A stretch of DNA of 22,441 nt from a virus, in the IMG/VR virus record IMGVR_UViG_3300010375_000053, positions 1-22,441 of that record; one strand, given 5' to 3'. Below are positions 14,618-21,499 of this stretch, piece by piece. Numbering within the stretch: the stretch's first letter is position 1; each line of letters begins with the position of its first letter. The position numbers and the translations under genes are program-made. Below the pieces are notes generated by a model. That model saw only the letters and a list, made by a program, of their open reading frames with translations, was not told the DNA's origin and did not search any database.

Positions 14618-14793
14618 CTCGGGCCGCGGAACACCGCATAGACCTCGCGCGAGATGCGTTCGCCCTCGCCGATGAGGCGTTCGGCGCGCTCAAGACTGCG
14701 GGACGGCTGCTCGACGGCATCCGACAGCGTCTCAAGTTCTTGCGCTAACGACCTCAGCCGCAGGGCTTTGGCCGCGTGGTTGGCGATAGTCAT
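14611..14793 (-). CDS. Small helical protein, first gene of the late region
   Basis: 60 residues: MTIANHAAKALRLRSLAQEL, then LETLSDAVEQPSRSLERAERLIGEGERI and VYAVFRGPRC. The whole chain is predicted helical with heptad-like Leu spacing, so a coiled-coil dimer is likely. No family recognised. It overlaps the next gene by seven bases. It has no good Shine-Dalgarno, and the leader upstream is the 125-base gap. It may be an assembly helper or a regulator. Confidence 0.55.
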   Translation of the reverse strand: MTIANHAAKALRLRSLAQELETLSDAVEQPSRSLERAERLIGEGERISREVYAVFRGPRC

Positions 14794-14918
14794 CTAGGGT
14801 GATCCGGGATCGAGCGGTTAGGACAAAGCTTCGCTTTCTCGCCCGAGCATCATGCAGCGTCGGTCGAGGGAGTGAGGTCGGCGCACCGTATGCCGGGCCA
14901 AGGCGCTCACTCAGCCGC
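14794..14918 (-). promoter_or_regulatory. 125-base gap before the late genes, probable control region
   Basis: This is the largest non-coding stretch in the window and separates the NusG-like gene from the late genes. It contains GAGTGAG at 14870-14876 matched by inverted CTCACTC at 14906-14912, a short AAAGC-TTC-GCTTT hairpin near 14825-14837, and a GCCGC/GCGGC stem (14914-14927) straddling the NusG stop. I found no convincing -35/-10 pair and no U-run terminator. A late promoter, antitermination site or partial terminator is inferred from position only. Confidence 0.35.
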
Positions 14919-15506
14919 TTAGGCGGCGATCCCCATAGCGGGATTTGCGTTCTCTACCTGTTCGTCACCCAAAAGCCAAGTGCCAACCTTGAAGCGAATT
15001 GCACCGCCGAAACAGACGAGCGCGAACTGGCCATCGCTCTCTTCGACAATGCCTTCGAGGCCTTGAGCCGGACCGTCGGTGACGCGCACCGTTGATCCGG
15101 TGTCGAACCGCCGACATCGCGTCTTGCGCTCTGCCTTGGCCCAGCGGTCCTCTTCGGCGCGAAGGCCGGCAATCTCGCGATCCTGGACGTCGACCAACCT
15201 GCCGTTGTGTCGGAATATTGAGAAGGCGGGATGTGGGTTCACCGGATTGGCCGCGATGGTCAGCAATTCGATGGCGTGCTGCTTTCGAACGAACACGAAT
15301 GTCGGCATGATCGCCACCTCGCGCTCGACGAGCTGTTTGGAGCGAGGGCGGCGTCGACGATGAATGCGCAATGGCGTCCACGCGCTCAAGCCAGCCTTCT
15401 CCAGCGACTTCATCAATGGCAGCGTGCGCGCGCCTGCAGTTCGAAGGATGCACCACGCGTCCGGCGTGCCGCTTCCGAATTGACCCTGTTCCACGATGCG
15501 CATCAT
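14919..15506 (-). CDS. NusG-like transcription (anti)termination protein
   Basis: 195 residues from ATG 15506 (MMRIVEQGQFG), which has GGGGTGG directly upstream and lies ten bases after the previous stop; the longer frame starting MCRIMDC is Cys-rich shadow. Residues 17-105 form an NGN domain (AWCILRTAGARTLPLMKSLE, then IMPTFVFVR, equivalent to the NusG 'WY.v.t' and 'PGYV.v' strands). Residues about 137-180 form a KOW domain (GSTVRVTDGPAQGLEGIVEE). Specialised NusG paralogues such as RfaH bind RNA polymerase and let it read through terminators. Its place just before the late genes suggests a phage antitermination factor; that role is inferred. Confidence 0.82.
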   Translation of the reverse strand: MMRIVEQGQFGSGTPDAWCILRTAGARTLPLMKSLEKAGLSAWTPLRIHRRRRPRSKQLVEREVAIMPTFVFVRKQHAIELLTIAANPVNPHPAFSIFRHNGRLVDVQDREIAGLRAEEDRWAKAERKTRCRRFDTGSTVRVTDGPAQGLEGIVEESDGQFALVCFGGAIRFKVGTWLLGDEQVENANPAMGIAA

Positions 15507-15516
15507 CCCACCCCGA

Positions 15517-15918
15517 TCAACGATCTGATATTTGGTACATCTTCTCCAACAGCGGCAGTCCATAATCCGGCACATCGGTTATCACTGGATATGCCGCCGC
15601 CAACGCCACTGGCGGCTTGGTGATCGTCCAACCGCGCAGCGCGCAGGCGATCTCTATCTCCGTGTCCGACAGGCAGGCTGTACGGTCGACGAGGCGGATC
15701 GAGCGGGCGACCCCGCGCTCGTACGTCAGCAGTCCATCACGCTCGAGCACGTCCAGCCAGGCGCCGACGTGCTGCCTCTGCACCCCGGTAGCCGCGGCGA
15801 TCTCCCGATGGCTCGGCGATTGGCCCAGCGCGCGGAAGTGCTGGCGGATAGCTTCGATGATCTTCTGGCGCCGCGACGACATCGATGCCGTCGGCATGCC
15901 GAGAATATCATCCCCCAT
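15517..15918 (-). CDS. LexA-type winged-helix DNA-binding protein
   Basis: 133 residues. Residues about 13-77 match the LexA N-terminal winged helix: SSRRQKIIEAIRQHFRALGQ, then SPSHREIAAATGVQRQHVGA, WLDVLERDGLLTYERGVARS. There is no LexA autoprotease domain (no Ser-Lys dyad), so the protein would be DNA-binding only; the C-terminal 55 residues are unassigned. Start ATG 15918 overlaps the upstream gene by 11 bases; internal ATGs at 15897 and 15882 are alternatives and both keep the domain. Encoded directly before the NusG-like gene, it may control the early-to-late switch. The target site is not identified. Confidence 0.75.
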   Translation of the reverse strand: MGDDILGMPTASMSSRRQKIIEAIRQHFRALGQSPSHREIAAATGVQRQHVGAWLDVLERDGLLTYERGVARSIRLVDRTACLSDTEIEIACALRGWTITKPPVALAAAYPVITDVPDYGLPLLEKMYQISDR

Positions 15919-16522
15919 CGGACATGGCGCCCTTGAACGTGCCGCCGGACAGGCGGCGCATGATCTCCTTGGCGCCCTTGCTGAATTCCTCGGGGCTGAG
16001 GCAGTCGGCCTCGCGCTTTCGGCGCGCGTCTTCCTTGTCCGCGAGCTTGGCGAGATACTCGAGATGGGCGGCGCGCGATTGCCGCTCGAACATCAGCGGA
16101 TTTGTGAAGGCGCGCAGCTCGCCCGCCGACTTAGGATAGAAGCGACGGCCCGGTGCATTGCAATATGCTCGACAGCCCGCCTTCAGGATGTCGATCGGCA
16201 CGTCGGCGAGGTGTGCGACCAGCAACGAAAGCGTGGCGTCTGCTTCTTCCGCCGTTTCCTGCACCAGGATCGTACCCGATCGCAGCCCGCGCAGGACCGA
16301 ATACCGCTCCTCGGCGTCGCTCGGCGCCAATGCTTGGCGATGCGTCAGCGCCGCCGCCCGCAAATCGTCGCCTGCGCCGACGGGGATCGGGCGGCCATAG
16401 CCGTATTGCACCACGGCGCTGAGCAGGCGGAGATCAACCCAATCAGGAATCACCTGAAGCAAGGTCGCGACGGAGTAGCGGGTCGCGGGGAGTGTCTCTG
16501 TCGTGACGAGTTCGTTGGCCAT
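15908..16522 (-). CDS. Putative replication-module protein (loader-like)
   Basis: 204 residues from ATG 16522 (MANELVTTETLPATRYSVAT). The middle (TLSLLVAHLADVPIDILKAG, CRAYCNAPGRRFYPKSAGEL) is a pattern I associate with phage replication-region proteins, perhaps helicase loaders, but no ATPase motif is present. The C-terminal quarter is helical and strongly charged (LADKEDARRKREADCLSPEE). It overlaps the preceding gene by about 80 bases, more than usual, but both frames keep protein-like sequence. Function is inferred from context. Confidence 0.55.
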   Translation of the reverse strand: MANELVTTETLPATRYSVATLLQVIPDWVDLRLLSAVVQYGYGRPIPVGAGDDLRAAALTHRQALAPSDAEERYSVLRGLRSGTILVQETAEEADATLSLLVAHLADVPIDILKAGCRAYCNAPGRRFYPKSAGELRAFTNPLMFERQSRAAHLEYLAKLADKEDARRKREADCLSPEEFSKGAKEIMRRLSGGTFKGAMSDGG

Positions 16523-17189
16523 TGCGGGTTTCCAGCGTTGCCGTGATCCATGCGACGGGATCGGACGGCGTTTGATGTTGAGCGGCGGAGAGGGCGTCGA
16601 GCACGGCGCCATCGCCGAACTTCTGGCGCCACCGGCCGAGCAGTGAGCGGGCGCTTCGGTCGGGGATGCCGGTGCTTGTCAGGAGCGGCACGCCGGACGC
16701 GAACACGGCGGCTCGCAGGTCAGCAGGGTTTGGGGCAGGCGGTGGGGGCGGCGCAGCGGCGCCCGAAGCGTCAGCTTCGGAATTATCTGTCTTTGTCTCT
16801 GTCTCTGCTTCTGGTGCCGTTGCGCGACGGGGATGCAACGTTGCACCGCCGTTGCGCTTCTTCTCGCGATGCTTCTTAGAACGCTCAGTGGAGCTATCGC
16901 TCTCGTATTGGCGCTTGGACCATGCCGCGACTGCGCCGGATGCGATGAGGCCGAGTTCGGAATATGCATCGAACAGGGCGGTGATCGGATCGAGGGGTTC
17001 GGACAGGATGACGGCGACGCGGCGCGCCGACGTCGTGTAGCGGCCAGAATCGTTCGCGCTGGCCGCGCTTTCGAGGAGGGCATGCCAGGCGGAGATCGCG
17101 ACAGAACGCGATACACCGGCGAGCATGGCGGCCTCGGCAAGTTTGGGGTCAGTGACAGTGCCTTCATAGGCGCGATACCAACGGGTCAC
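16443..17189 (-). CDS. Probable phage replication protein with HTH start
   Basis: 248 residues from GTG 17189 (GTG ACC CGT TGG), whose TGA overlaps the methyltransferase stop (GTGA). The N-terminal 80 residues (TRWYRAYEGTVTDPKLAEAA, MLAGVSRSVAISAWHALLES) look like a winged-helix replisome-organiser start. A basic, then acidic, low-complexity and poly-Pro linker follows (APPPPPAPNP). The last domain (SLLGRWRQKFGDGAVLDALS, AAQHQTPSDPVAWITATLET) matches the C-terminal 'W...G...V..A...A....P.DPVAWI' pattern of phage replication initiation proteins. It probably binds the phage origin and recruits helicase. The longer ATG frame upstream lies in the methyltransferase gene and is rejected. Confidence 0.65.
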   Translation of the reverse strand: MTRWYRAYEGTVTDPKLAEAAMLAGVSRSVAISAWHALLESAASANDSGRYTTSARRVAVILSEPLDPITALFDAYSELGLIASGAVAAWSKRQYESDSSTERSKKHREKKRNGGATLHPRRATAPEAETETKTDNSEADASGAAAPPPPPAPNPADLRAAVFASGVPLLTSTGIPDRSARSLLGRWRQKFGDGAVLDALSAAQHQTPSDPVAWITATLETRNGQRTRHDRDTPRDPLLRRDLASGDS

Positions 17190-17911
17190 GACGCCTCCAG
17201 CAGATCGAGCAGGGGCGCGGGCGCCGCCGGCATTTCGTATTTCGGGTAATCGCCGTCGCGCTCGAGCCGCAGCCGACACGGCGAAATCCAGCGCTTGCGG
17301 GTGTCGGCTGGTGCCGCGTCGCGCTTGAGCCAGATGAAGGCCGAGTAGCTTGTCGCCGTCGACGCCTTCGTCCCGGGAGTCTCCGCCAGCGGGTCCAAGT
17401 CACCCGCGCGAACGAGCCGGGCTTTTAGCATCACCACGCGCTCGCTGAACTGCAGCTCGAAGCTCGGCGGCTGCGTGAGGAACAATGTTTCTGCGCGGTC
17501 CTGCCCCTCAGAGAATGCCGAGCGCGCGATCACCACCACGCCGACGCGGCTCAACCGCAGCGCGCGTTCAATGAATTCCTGGGCGAGGCGGAAGGGCGGA
17601 TTGAGGAACGTCCAATCGGTTCGATCGAGATGTTCGTCCGGCCCCCACAGATAGTCGCGCACCGGGAAGCCGCAGCCGTAATCGAAGATGTCGCTCGGCA
17701 TCACATGGCCGAACACCTCGCGCAGCGGCGCGACCATGTGCCCGCGATTGGCGCAAGGCTCGCGGCAGTCGGACATCGCCAACACGAATCCGAGGTTTTC
17801 CAGGAACTCGCAGATCGCCCGCGTCGCCCAGGGCGGTGTCGGGAAATCGTCGAGGCTGTCGGGCGGTTCGATGCGTTGCTGCATCACCGCAGAGGATCTG
17901 TTCTGGCTCAT
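17186..17911 (-). CDS. Phage SAM-dependent DNA methyltransferase
   Basis: 241 residues. DDFPTPPWATRAICEFLENL is the typical start of a phage adenine/cytosine methyltransferase family. EPCANRGHMVAPLREVFGHV (51 onward) is motif I (usually EPACGRGHM; here the G is replaced by N), and WTFLNPPF (100-107) is the NPPF catalytic motif IV. SERVVMLKARLVRAGDLDPL and STATSYSAFIWLKRD complete the family end. The enzyme should methylate an exocyclic amino group in DNA, probably to protect phage DNA or regulate. Its ATG overlaps the ThiF stop (ATGA), so it is co-translated with the PRTRC cassette. No matching restriction gene is seen. Confidence 0.85.
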   Translation of the reverse strand: MSQNRSSAVMQQRIEPPDSLDDFPTPPWATRAICEFLENLGFVLAMSDCREPCANRGHMVAPLREVFGHVMPSDIFDYGCGFPVRDYLWGPDEHLDRTDWTFLNPPFRLAQEFIERALRLSRVGVVVIARSAFSEGQDRAETLFLTQPPSFELQFSERVVMLKARLVRAGDLDPLAETPGTKASTATSYSAFIWLKRDAAPADTRKRWISPCRLRLERDGDYPKYEMPAAPAPLLDLLEAS

Positions 17912-18678
17912 GCGTCGGCGCCAACCGGGGCTGGCAGGGGGATCGGAACGGCCTGTCCGCTGGCGAGGTTGATGAAGCCGCCGGCGTGGCCGATCGACCC
18001 GCGGCCTAGAAGGTCGAACAGCAGCGCCAGCGCGTGGCTCGCCACGACACGGTTGACGAAAAGCGATTGACGCTCGAGCGCTTCGGCCACCGAGCAGGAA
18101 GGCGCATCATCCTCCACCACGCTCTCGTCGGCCAGCTCGGGGAAGTATTCGAGCACGGTGGGGAGGCGCGCGTCCTTTTTGGCACCGCCACCGGCTGGGC
18201 AACCGATCAGGAATTGCCCATCAGTCGCGCGGTTGCCGAGATCCAGCCAATATCGAGGCGGCCGCCCGCTCTCTCCAATCGCGGCACCGAGCGCCCGACG
18301 AGCTGCTGCGGTGTCCACGCAGGTGATCAGGACGTCGACGTCTTTCACGCCGATCGCTTCCGGGGCGCGGCCATGAACTGCCCGCCAGGCTAGCCCCTGC
18401 GCGAGGTTGATCCGCTCGGTGAGCGTGCGCGCCTTCGAATTGCCAAGGTCGCAACCGTAGAACGGCTGACGCCCAAGGTTTGCCTCGGTCACGATGTCGT
18501 CGTCGACGACCGTGACGTGCAGTGACCGCGACGATATCGCCCGCAGCGCCGTGTCGAGGGATGCGAGGCCCATAAGCATCTGCGCCCCGTTCCCGCCGCA
18601 GCCCACGAGCTGGACGTTGATGTCGCGCTTGTCGCATGCCGCGAGCAGATAGTGGCGGGCTGGCGCGTCAGGCTGCAT
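17908..18678 (-). CDS. PRTRC system ThiF family (E1-like) protein
   Basis: 256 residues from ATG 18678 (MQPDAPARHYLLAAC). The frame extends upstream, but that part lies in the protein A gene. LVGCGGNGAQMLMGL (residues 24-38) is the GxGGxG nucleotide-binding loop; VTVVDDDIVTEANLGRQPF (55-73) has the acidic and Asn/Arg residues used for ATP and adenylate handling; LITCVDTAAARRAL (117-130) is the following conserved strand-helix. DAPSCSVAEALERQSLFVNR carries C195, a candidate thioester cysteine. E1-like enzymes adenylate the C-terminus of a ubiquitin-like protein or a sulphur carrier. With protein A, B and C beside it, this one is likely the activating enzyme of a conjugation cassette; substrate unknown. 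Confidence 0.88.
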   Translation of the reverse strand: MQPDAPARHYLLAACDKRDINVQLVGCGGNGAQMLMGLASLDTALRAISSRSLHVTVVDDDIVTEANLGRQPFYGCDLGNSKARTLTERINLAQGLAWRAVHGRAPEAIGVKDVDVLITCVDTAAARRALGAAIGESGRPPRYWLDLGNRATDGQFLIGCPAGGGAKKDARLPTVLEYFPELADESVVEDDAPSCSVAEALERQSLFVNRVVASHALALLFDLLGRGSIGHAGGFINLASGQAVPIPLPAPVGADA

Positions 18679-19330
18679 CGTGATCTCCAGCGAATGGGCT
18701 GCGAGGCATGGGGAGGAACAGTCCATCGGCGCACAGCCGCGAAGCCATCATCGGCGGGCTGGACGGATCGTCGAGGCCACCGAAGACGAGCGCGATCTTG
18801 GTCGCATGGGCATCGTCGGCATCGTCGGTAGAGCTGAAGAACGCGGCCGCGGAACCGTGGCTGTGAACGTCGCAGACGATATGCCAATTAGGCGCCAGGT
18901 TCGGTGTGCGATAGACCAGCCGCGAGGGCGTCGCATGGTCGACAGCCGGGTAATCGACGGCGAATCTTCCGTCGACCTCGTTCCAGATCACGAACGCCGC
19001 CGCCTCATTCGGCAGCGCCGCCATGAAATGGTCGAGGATCTCGTCGAGGTGGTGACGGGGGACGAGGCCACAGCGCAGGTCAGCCCGCGGCCGGCCAATG
19101 CTGCCATAGGGGAAATAGGCGGCGAGCGCCCCGGTGATCGGCACGTCGAGCTCAAGCCATGGCCGGCGCAGGATAAGCATCACGCCATCATGGCCGACAG
19201 CCAGGCCACGGCCGGCGCGCGCTGAGCGAAGCGCATCGATGGCCGGTGACGATCCGCTCGGCGGGATGGGGTAGCACGGCGCGGCTGAGAGCACGGCCGC
19301 CGCGGTCGGGTCATTGGCGAGGATCGTCAT
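18668..19330 (-). CDS. PRTRC system protein A, JAMM/JAB metalloprotease domain
   Basis: 220 residues. The JAMM zinc signature is present: Glu at 109 (NEAAAFVIWNE) and H156-S-H158-G with Asp169 exactly 10 residues after the second His (HSHG...FFSSTDDAD), the H-x-H-x10-D pattern of deubiquitinase-like proteases. The N-terminal 90 residues are the PRTRC A-specific part. In ubiquitin-like systems such enzymes trim the precursor or remove it from targets. It starts at ATG 19330 overlapping the protein B stop (ATGA) and ends 11 bases into the ThiF gene, all consistent with one translational unit. Catalytic residues appear intact. Confidence 0.88.
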   Translation of the reverse strand: MTILANDPTAAAVLSAAPCYPIPPSGSSPAIDALRSARAGRGLAVGHDGVMLILRRPWLELDVPITGALAAYFPYGSIGRPRADLRCGLVPRHHLDEILDHFMAALPNEAAAFVIWNEVDGRFAVDYPAVDHATPSRLVYRTPNLAPNWHIVCDVHSHGSAAAFFSSTDDADDAHATKIALVFGGLDDPSSPPMMASRLCADGLFLPMPRSPFAGDHDAA

Positions 19331-20100
19331 GCGCGGCCGCTCCGCGCGACAAGCTGTCCGAAACTCACCGGCCCGTTGGCGGTGAACGGCTTGAGCTGCT
19401 TGTAGGGGAACCGGACGGCCTTTCGCGTCGCGAGGTCATCCCATAGGCGCACCAGGCCGCCTTTGCCGGTTACGCTGTGTTCCTGCCCGGGATTGGGATG
19501 CGTCGACCAGGAATCGAACACGGCGCGCTCGTATTCCGGGATCGCCGCAAGCGTGATCTTCTTCGGCTGGGGAATGTTTCCCCAACATAATTGGCCGCTG
19601 TCGAAGACGTTCAGCACGGGAGAGCACATCAGCACGGTCGCCGCGGTCGGCCGTTCGTTGGTGGGCAGGGCGTAGACGCCAAGGCCCGACCGCGTGGCGA
19701 CGAACAGGTGTGCGGGGTAGGGGACTGGCATGACCGTGCGCTCGGAAAGGGCGCGCAGGCCCTTGGGCGGTGCCGACAGGTTGAAATAGGCAAGACGGAC
19801 GCGCTCGGGCGTCCACCACGCCAGCATGTCGGTGTGATAGACGACGACGTTGTCGGGCAGGATCTCGGGCGCGGCCCCTAAACCGAGCGCTTTCGCCCAT
19901 TGGCGCAGATGGGCATGCGAAAGAGGCGCGCCGACGCCTATCGTCGGCTTGCCGTCCGCCTGCTCCACCGCGTGGAGGCTGGCGAATGCGGGCAGGGAGC
20001 GTCCCGGCGCGGATTGGCCCGTCGGCCGGTAGAGCAGGATAGCATTGGTCAGCGCCATGCTGCCGTCGGTGACTTCGAATTGGGTGGAATGTCCGGGCAT
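19327..20100 (-). CDS. PRTRC system protein B, probable E2-like fold
   Basis: 257 residues. ATG 20100 is seven bases after the protein F stop. The C-terminal two thirds (PYPAHLFVATRSGLGVYALP, TNERPTAATVLMCSPVLNVF, then DSGQLCWGNIPQPKKITLAA) resembles the E2 active-site layout: PRTRC protein B matches, from memory, the Pfam family Prok-E2_D, prokaryotic E2-like proteins. C172 in SGQLCWGN is the candidate catalytic cysteine, in the place where eukaryotic E2s have 'NG.iCL'. The THPNPG element (200-205) lies about 28 residues later, unlike the eukaryotic HPN. Enzyme activity has not been inferred from more than these motifs. Neighbours (protein A and ThiF) support a conjugation role. Confidence 0.82.
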   Translation of the reverse strand: MPGHSTQFEVTDGSMALTNAILLYRPTGQSAPGRSLPAFASLHAVEQADGKPTIGVGAPLSHAHLRQWAKALGLGAAPEILPDNVVVYHTDMLAWWTPERVRLAYFNLSAPPKGLRALSERTVMPVPYPAHLFVATRSGLGVYALPTNERPTAATVLMCSPVLNVFDSGQLCWGNIPQPKKITLAAIPEYERAVFDSWSTHPNPGQEHSVTGKGGLVRLWDDLATRKAVRFPYKQLKPFTANGPVSFGQLVARSGRA

Positions 20101-20107
20101 CAGCTAC

Positions 20108-21142
20108 TCACGAATTGGCGGGGTCGATGGTGATCAGCTCCTGGGCGGCGAGCAGGAACTCGGCGCCGAGCTTGAGTGACGCGAACCACGCGTCGACGGC
20201 GGCAGCGTCGGCCAGCGGGCAAAGCCCGGCGATATTCATGAAGCCCTGCTGCATGCCGTAATCGCCGACGTAATCGAGCTCGCGAGCGAACTGGTCTACG
20301 GGGACGAGCGTCATCGCCGGCAAGTGCGAAGCGTCCTCGAATTCCGGCATGTATTCGACGACCTGATCGAACGAGAAGTGCCAGGCGTTCGTCTCGGCCG
20401 GAATACCTTTGATGGCCACGCGCAGATCGCGAAGCCGATAGATCCTCCGCCGCAGCGCCGCCGGCAGCTGCTTCAGCGGGGCCGCGTTCTCCTTGAGCAT
20501 CCAGTCCGGCCGGCGTGCATTCATGGCCGAGGGCAACATTTCCTCGTCGATGTCGCCCAGGTCCTGGCCCATATCGACCATGGCCTTGATCGCGGCTACG
20601 TCGGTGGTCTCGCCGTCCCAGCTGTAGGCGGCCATTTCTTCGAACAGGTCACCATAGCCGAAGATCGGCAGCGCCACCGGCAGCGTCTCGAGCAGCGTCT
20701 GATAGGCAGCGGCACACCACCTTTGCGGCGCCACGCGCTTGCCCGGCTCGGCCGCGAGGGGATTGCTTTCTTCGATCCAGCCCAGGTCGATCTGGCCGAC
20801 GGTGTCGCAGATGATGGCGATCGCCGGCGCCGTGCCATCGTCACCAGCAAGCGCGAGCACTTGCAGGTCCGCCAAATTGAACGGCTTGAGGATCTCGATC
20901 ACCGCCGCATCGAACGCGCGCTCGATGTGCTTGCGAGCATCGGCACGGGTATATCGGGCATCCGACTTTTCGTGCGATGCGACCCAGGCGCCGATCAGCT
21001 TATGGTGCGCGGCGAGCGGCGCATCGAAGCCTGCCGGGACATCGATCGACAACGCGACCGAACGCCCCGCCAGTTCAACCGAGGGGCGCGAGACGCAACC
21101 CTGCGGGCGGCTGAAGACGCTCGAACGCCGACGCTCCGTCAT
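20108..21142 (-). CDS. PRTRC system protein F
   Basis: 344 residues from ATG 21142 (MTERRRSSVFSRPQGCVSRP). The frame is open to 21217, but the upstream codons are Ser/Arg-rich with much lower GC3, while from 21142 on GC3 is high, so the shorter start is preferred. Recognised mainly by position between C and B, size, and the general mix (Asp/Glu-rich middle with VVEYMPEFEDASHLPAMTLV, and DPLADAAAVDAWFASLKLGA near the end). No catalytic motif is known to me for PRTRC F. There is no Shine-Dalgarno at 21142; the start lies inside the upstream 71-residue ORF, so translation may be coupled. Start uncertain. Confidence 0.72.
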   Translation of the reverse strand: MTERRRSSVFSRPQGCVSRPSVELAGRSVALSIDVPAGFDAPLAAHHKLIGAWVASHEKSDARYTRADARKHIERAFDAAVIEILKPFNLADLQVLALAGDDGTAPAIAIICDTVGQIDLGWIEESNPLAAEPGKRVAPQRWCAAAYQTLLETLPVALPIFGYGDLFEEMAAYSWDGETTDVAAIKAMVDMGQDLGDIDEEMLPSAMNARRPDWMLKENAAPLKQLPAALRRRIYRLRDLRVAIKGIPAETNAWHFSFDQVVEYMPEFEDASHLPAMTLVPVDQFARELDYVGDYGMQQGFMNIAGLCPLADAAAVDAWFASLKLGAEFLLAAQELITIDPANS

Positions 21143-21290
21143 AGGGCGCGAGGAGGATGCTCGCGTGGAGCGCTTGATCCTTTTCGCTGCAGATAGGCTG
21201 GATGCTGCTGTCGACATCGTCTTGTTCGATCCATTCGAGGAGCGTCTTGCGGGCGGCGGCGGGGATGCCCGCGCTCTGGCACCGCGCCAC
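21075..21290 (-). CDS. Unrecognised 71-residue ORF between PRTRC C and F
   Basis: GTG start at 21290, two bases after the protein C stop at 21293. Translation is VARCQSAGIPAAARKTLLEW then a soluble chain ending LAPLG. About 79% of codons end in G or C, similar to the neighbouring genes, and the frame alternative (the F-frame upstream of 21142) looks like shadow. It overlaps the proposed F start by 68 bases. It may be a small cassette protein, or the true N-terminal part of F shifted by an indel. No family recognised. Confidence 0.5.
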   Translation of the reverse strand: MARCQSAGIPAAARKTLLEWIEQDDVDSSIQPICSEKDQALHASILLAPYDGASAFERLQPPAGLRLAPLG

Positions 21291-21292
21291 CG

Positions 21293-21499
21293 TCAGCCCT
21301 TGGTGCCGACCGCGCGCCGGTATTCGGTGACGAGCACGCCGCCCGACACGCCGGCGTCGACCGTCTCGGCATTGAGGATCGCGGGGTAGAGCGTGGCGTG
21401 ATAAGCGCGCAGGCCCTGCGGATCGTCGGCAAGGTGGGGAGGGATCGGAAGATCGATCCCGTCGTAGCGATAGGCTCGGGTCAGATGATTGATTTGCAT
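21293..21499 (-). CDS. PRTRC system protein C (ubiquitin-like, small)
   Basis: 68 residues from ATG 21499, with GAGAG upstream. MQINHLTRAYRYDGIDLPIP forms a beta-hairpin-like start, then a helix (DDPQGLRAYHATLYPAILNA) and strands (GGVLVTEYRRAVGTKG). The RRAVGTKG ending is the hallmark of PRTRC protein C. From memory, this family overlaps Pfam Prok_Ub, prokaryotic ubiquitin-like proteins with E1/E2/JAB neighbours. The chain ends in Gly, so no processing would be required for adenylation by the ThiF protein. Conjugation is inferred, not shown. The short size, position and ending make the identity call secure. Confidence 0.88.
   Translation of the reverse strand: MQINHLTRAYRYDGIDLPIPPHLADDPQGLRAYHATLYPAILNAETVDAGVSGGVLVTEYRRAVGTKG

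Noticed and set aside
15507-15575. Longer NusG-like start (MCRIMDCRCWRRC)
   Set aside because: It lies inside the LexA-like gene and is Cys/Arg-rich; ATG 15506 has a good SD and follows the stop directly.
15517-15918. LexA-like protein as a full LexA/cI-type repressor
   Set aside because: No C-terminal autoprotease or dimerisation domain with a Ser-Lys dyad can be seen.
18668-19330. JAB protein as a lambda gpK-like tail tip protein
   Set aside because: Neighbours are PRTRC genes, the phage tail is Mu-type and encoded far away, and there is no NlpC/P60 domain.
21143-21217. Longer start for PRTRC F at 21217
   Set aside because: Ser/Arg-rich codons with low GC3; the other frame codes better here.
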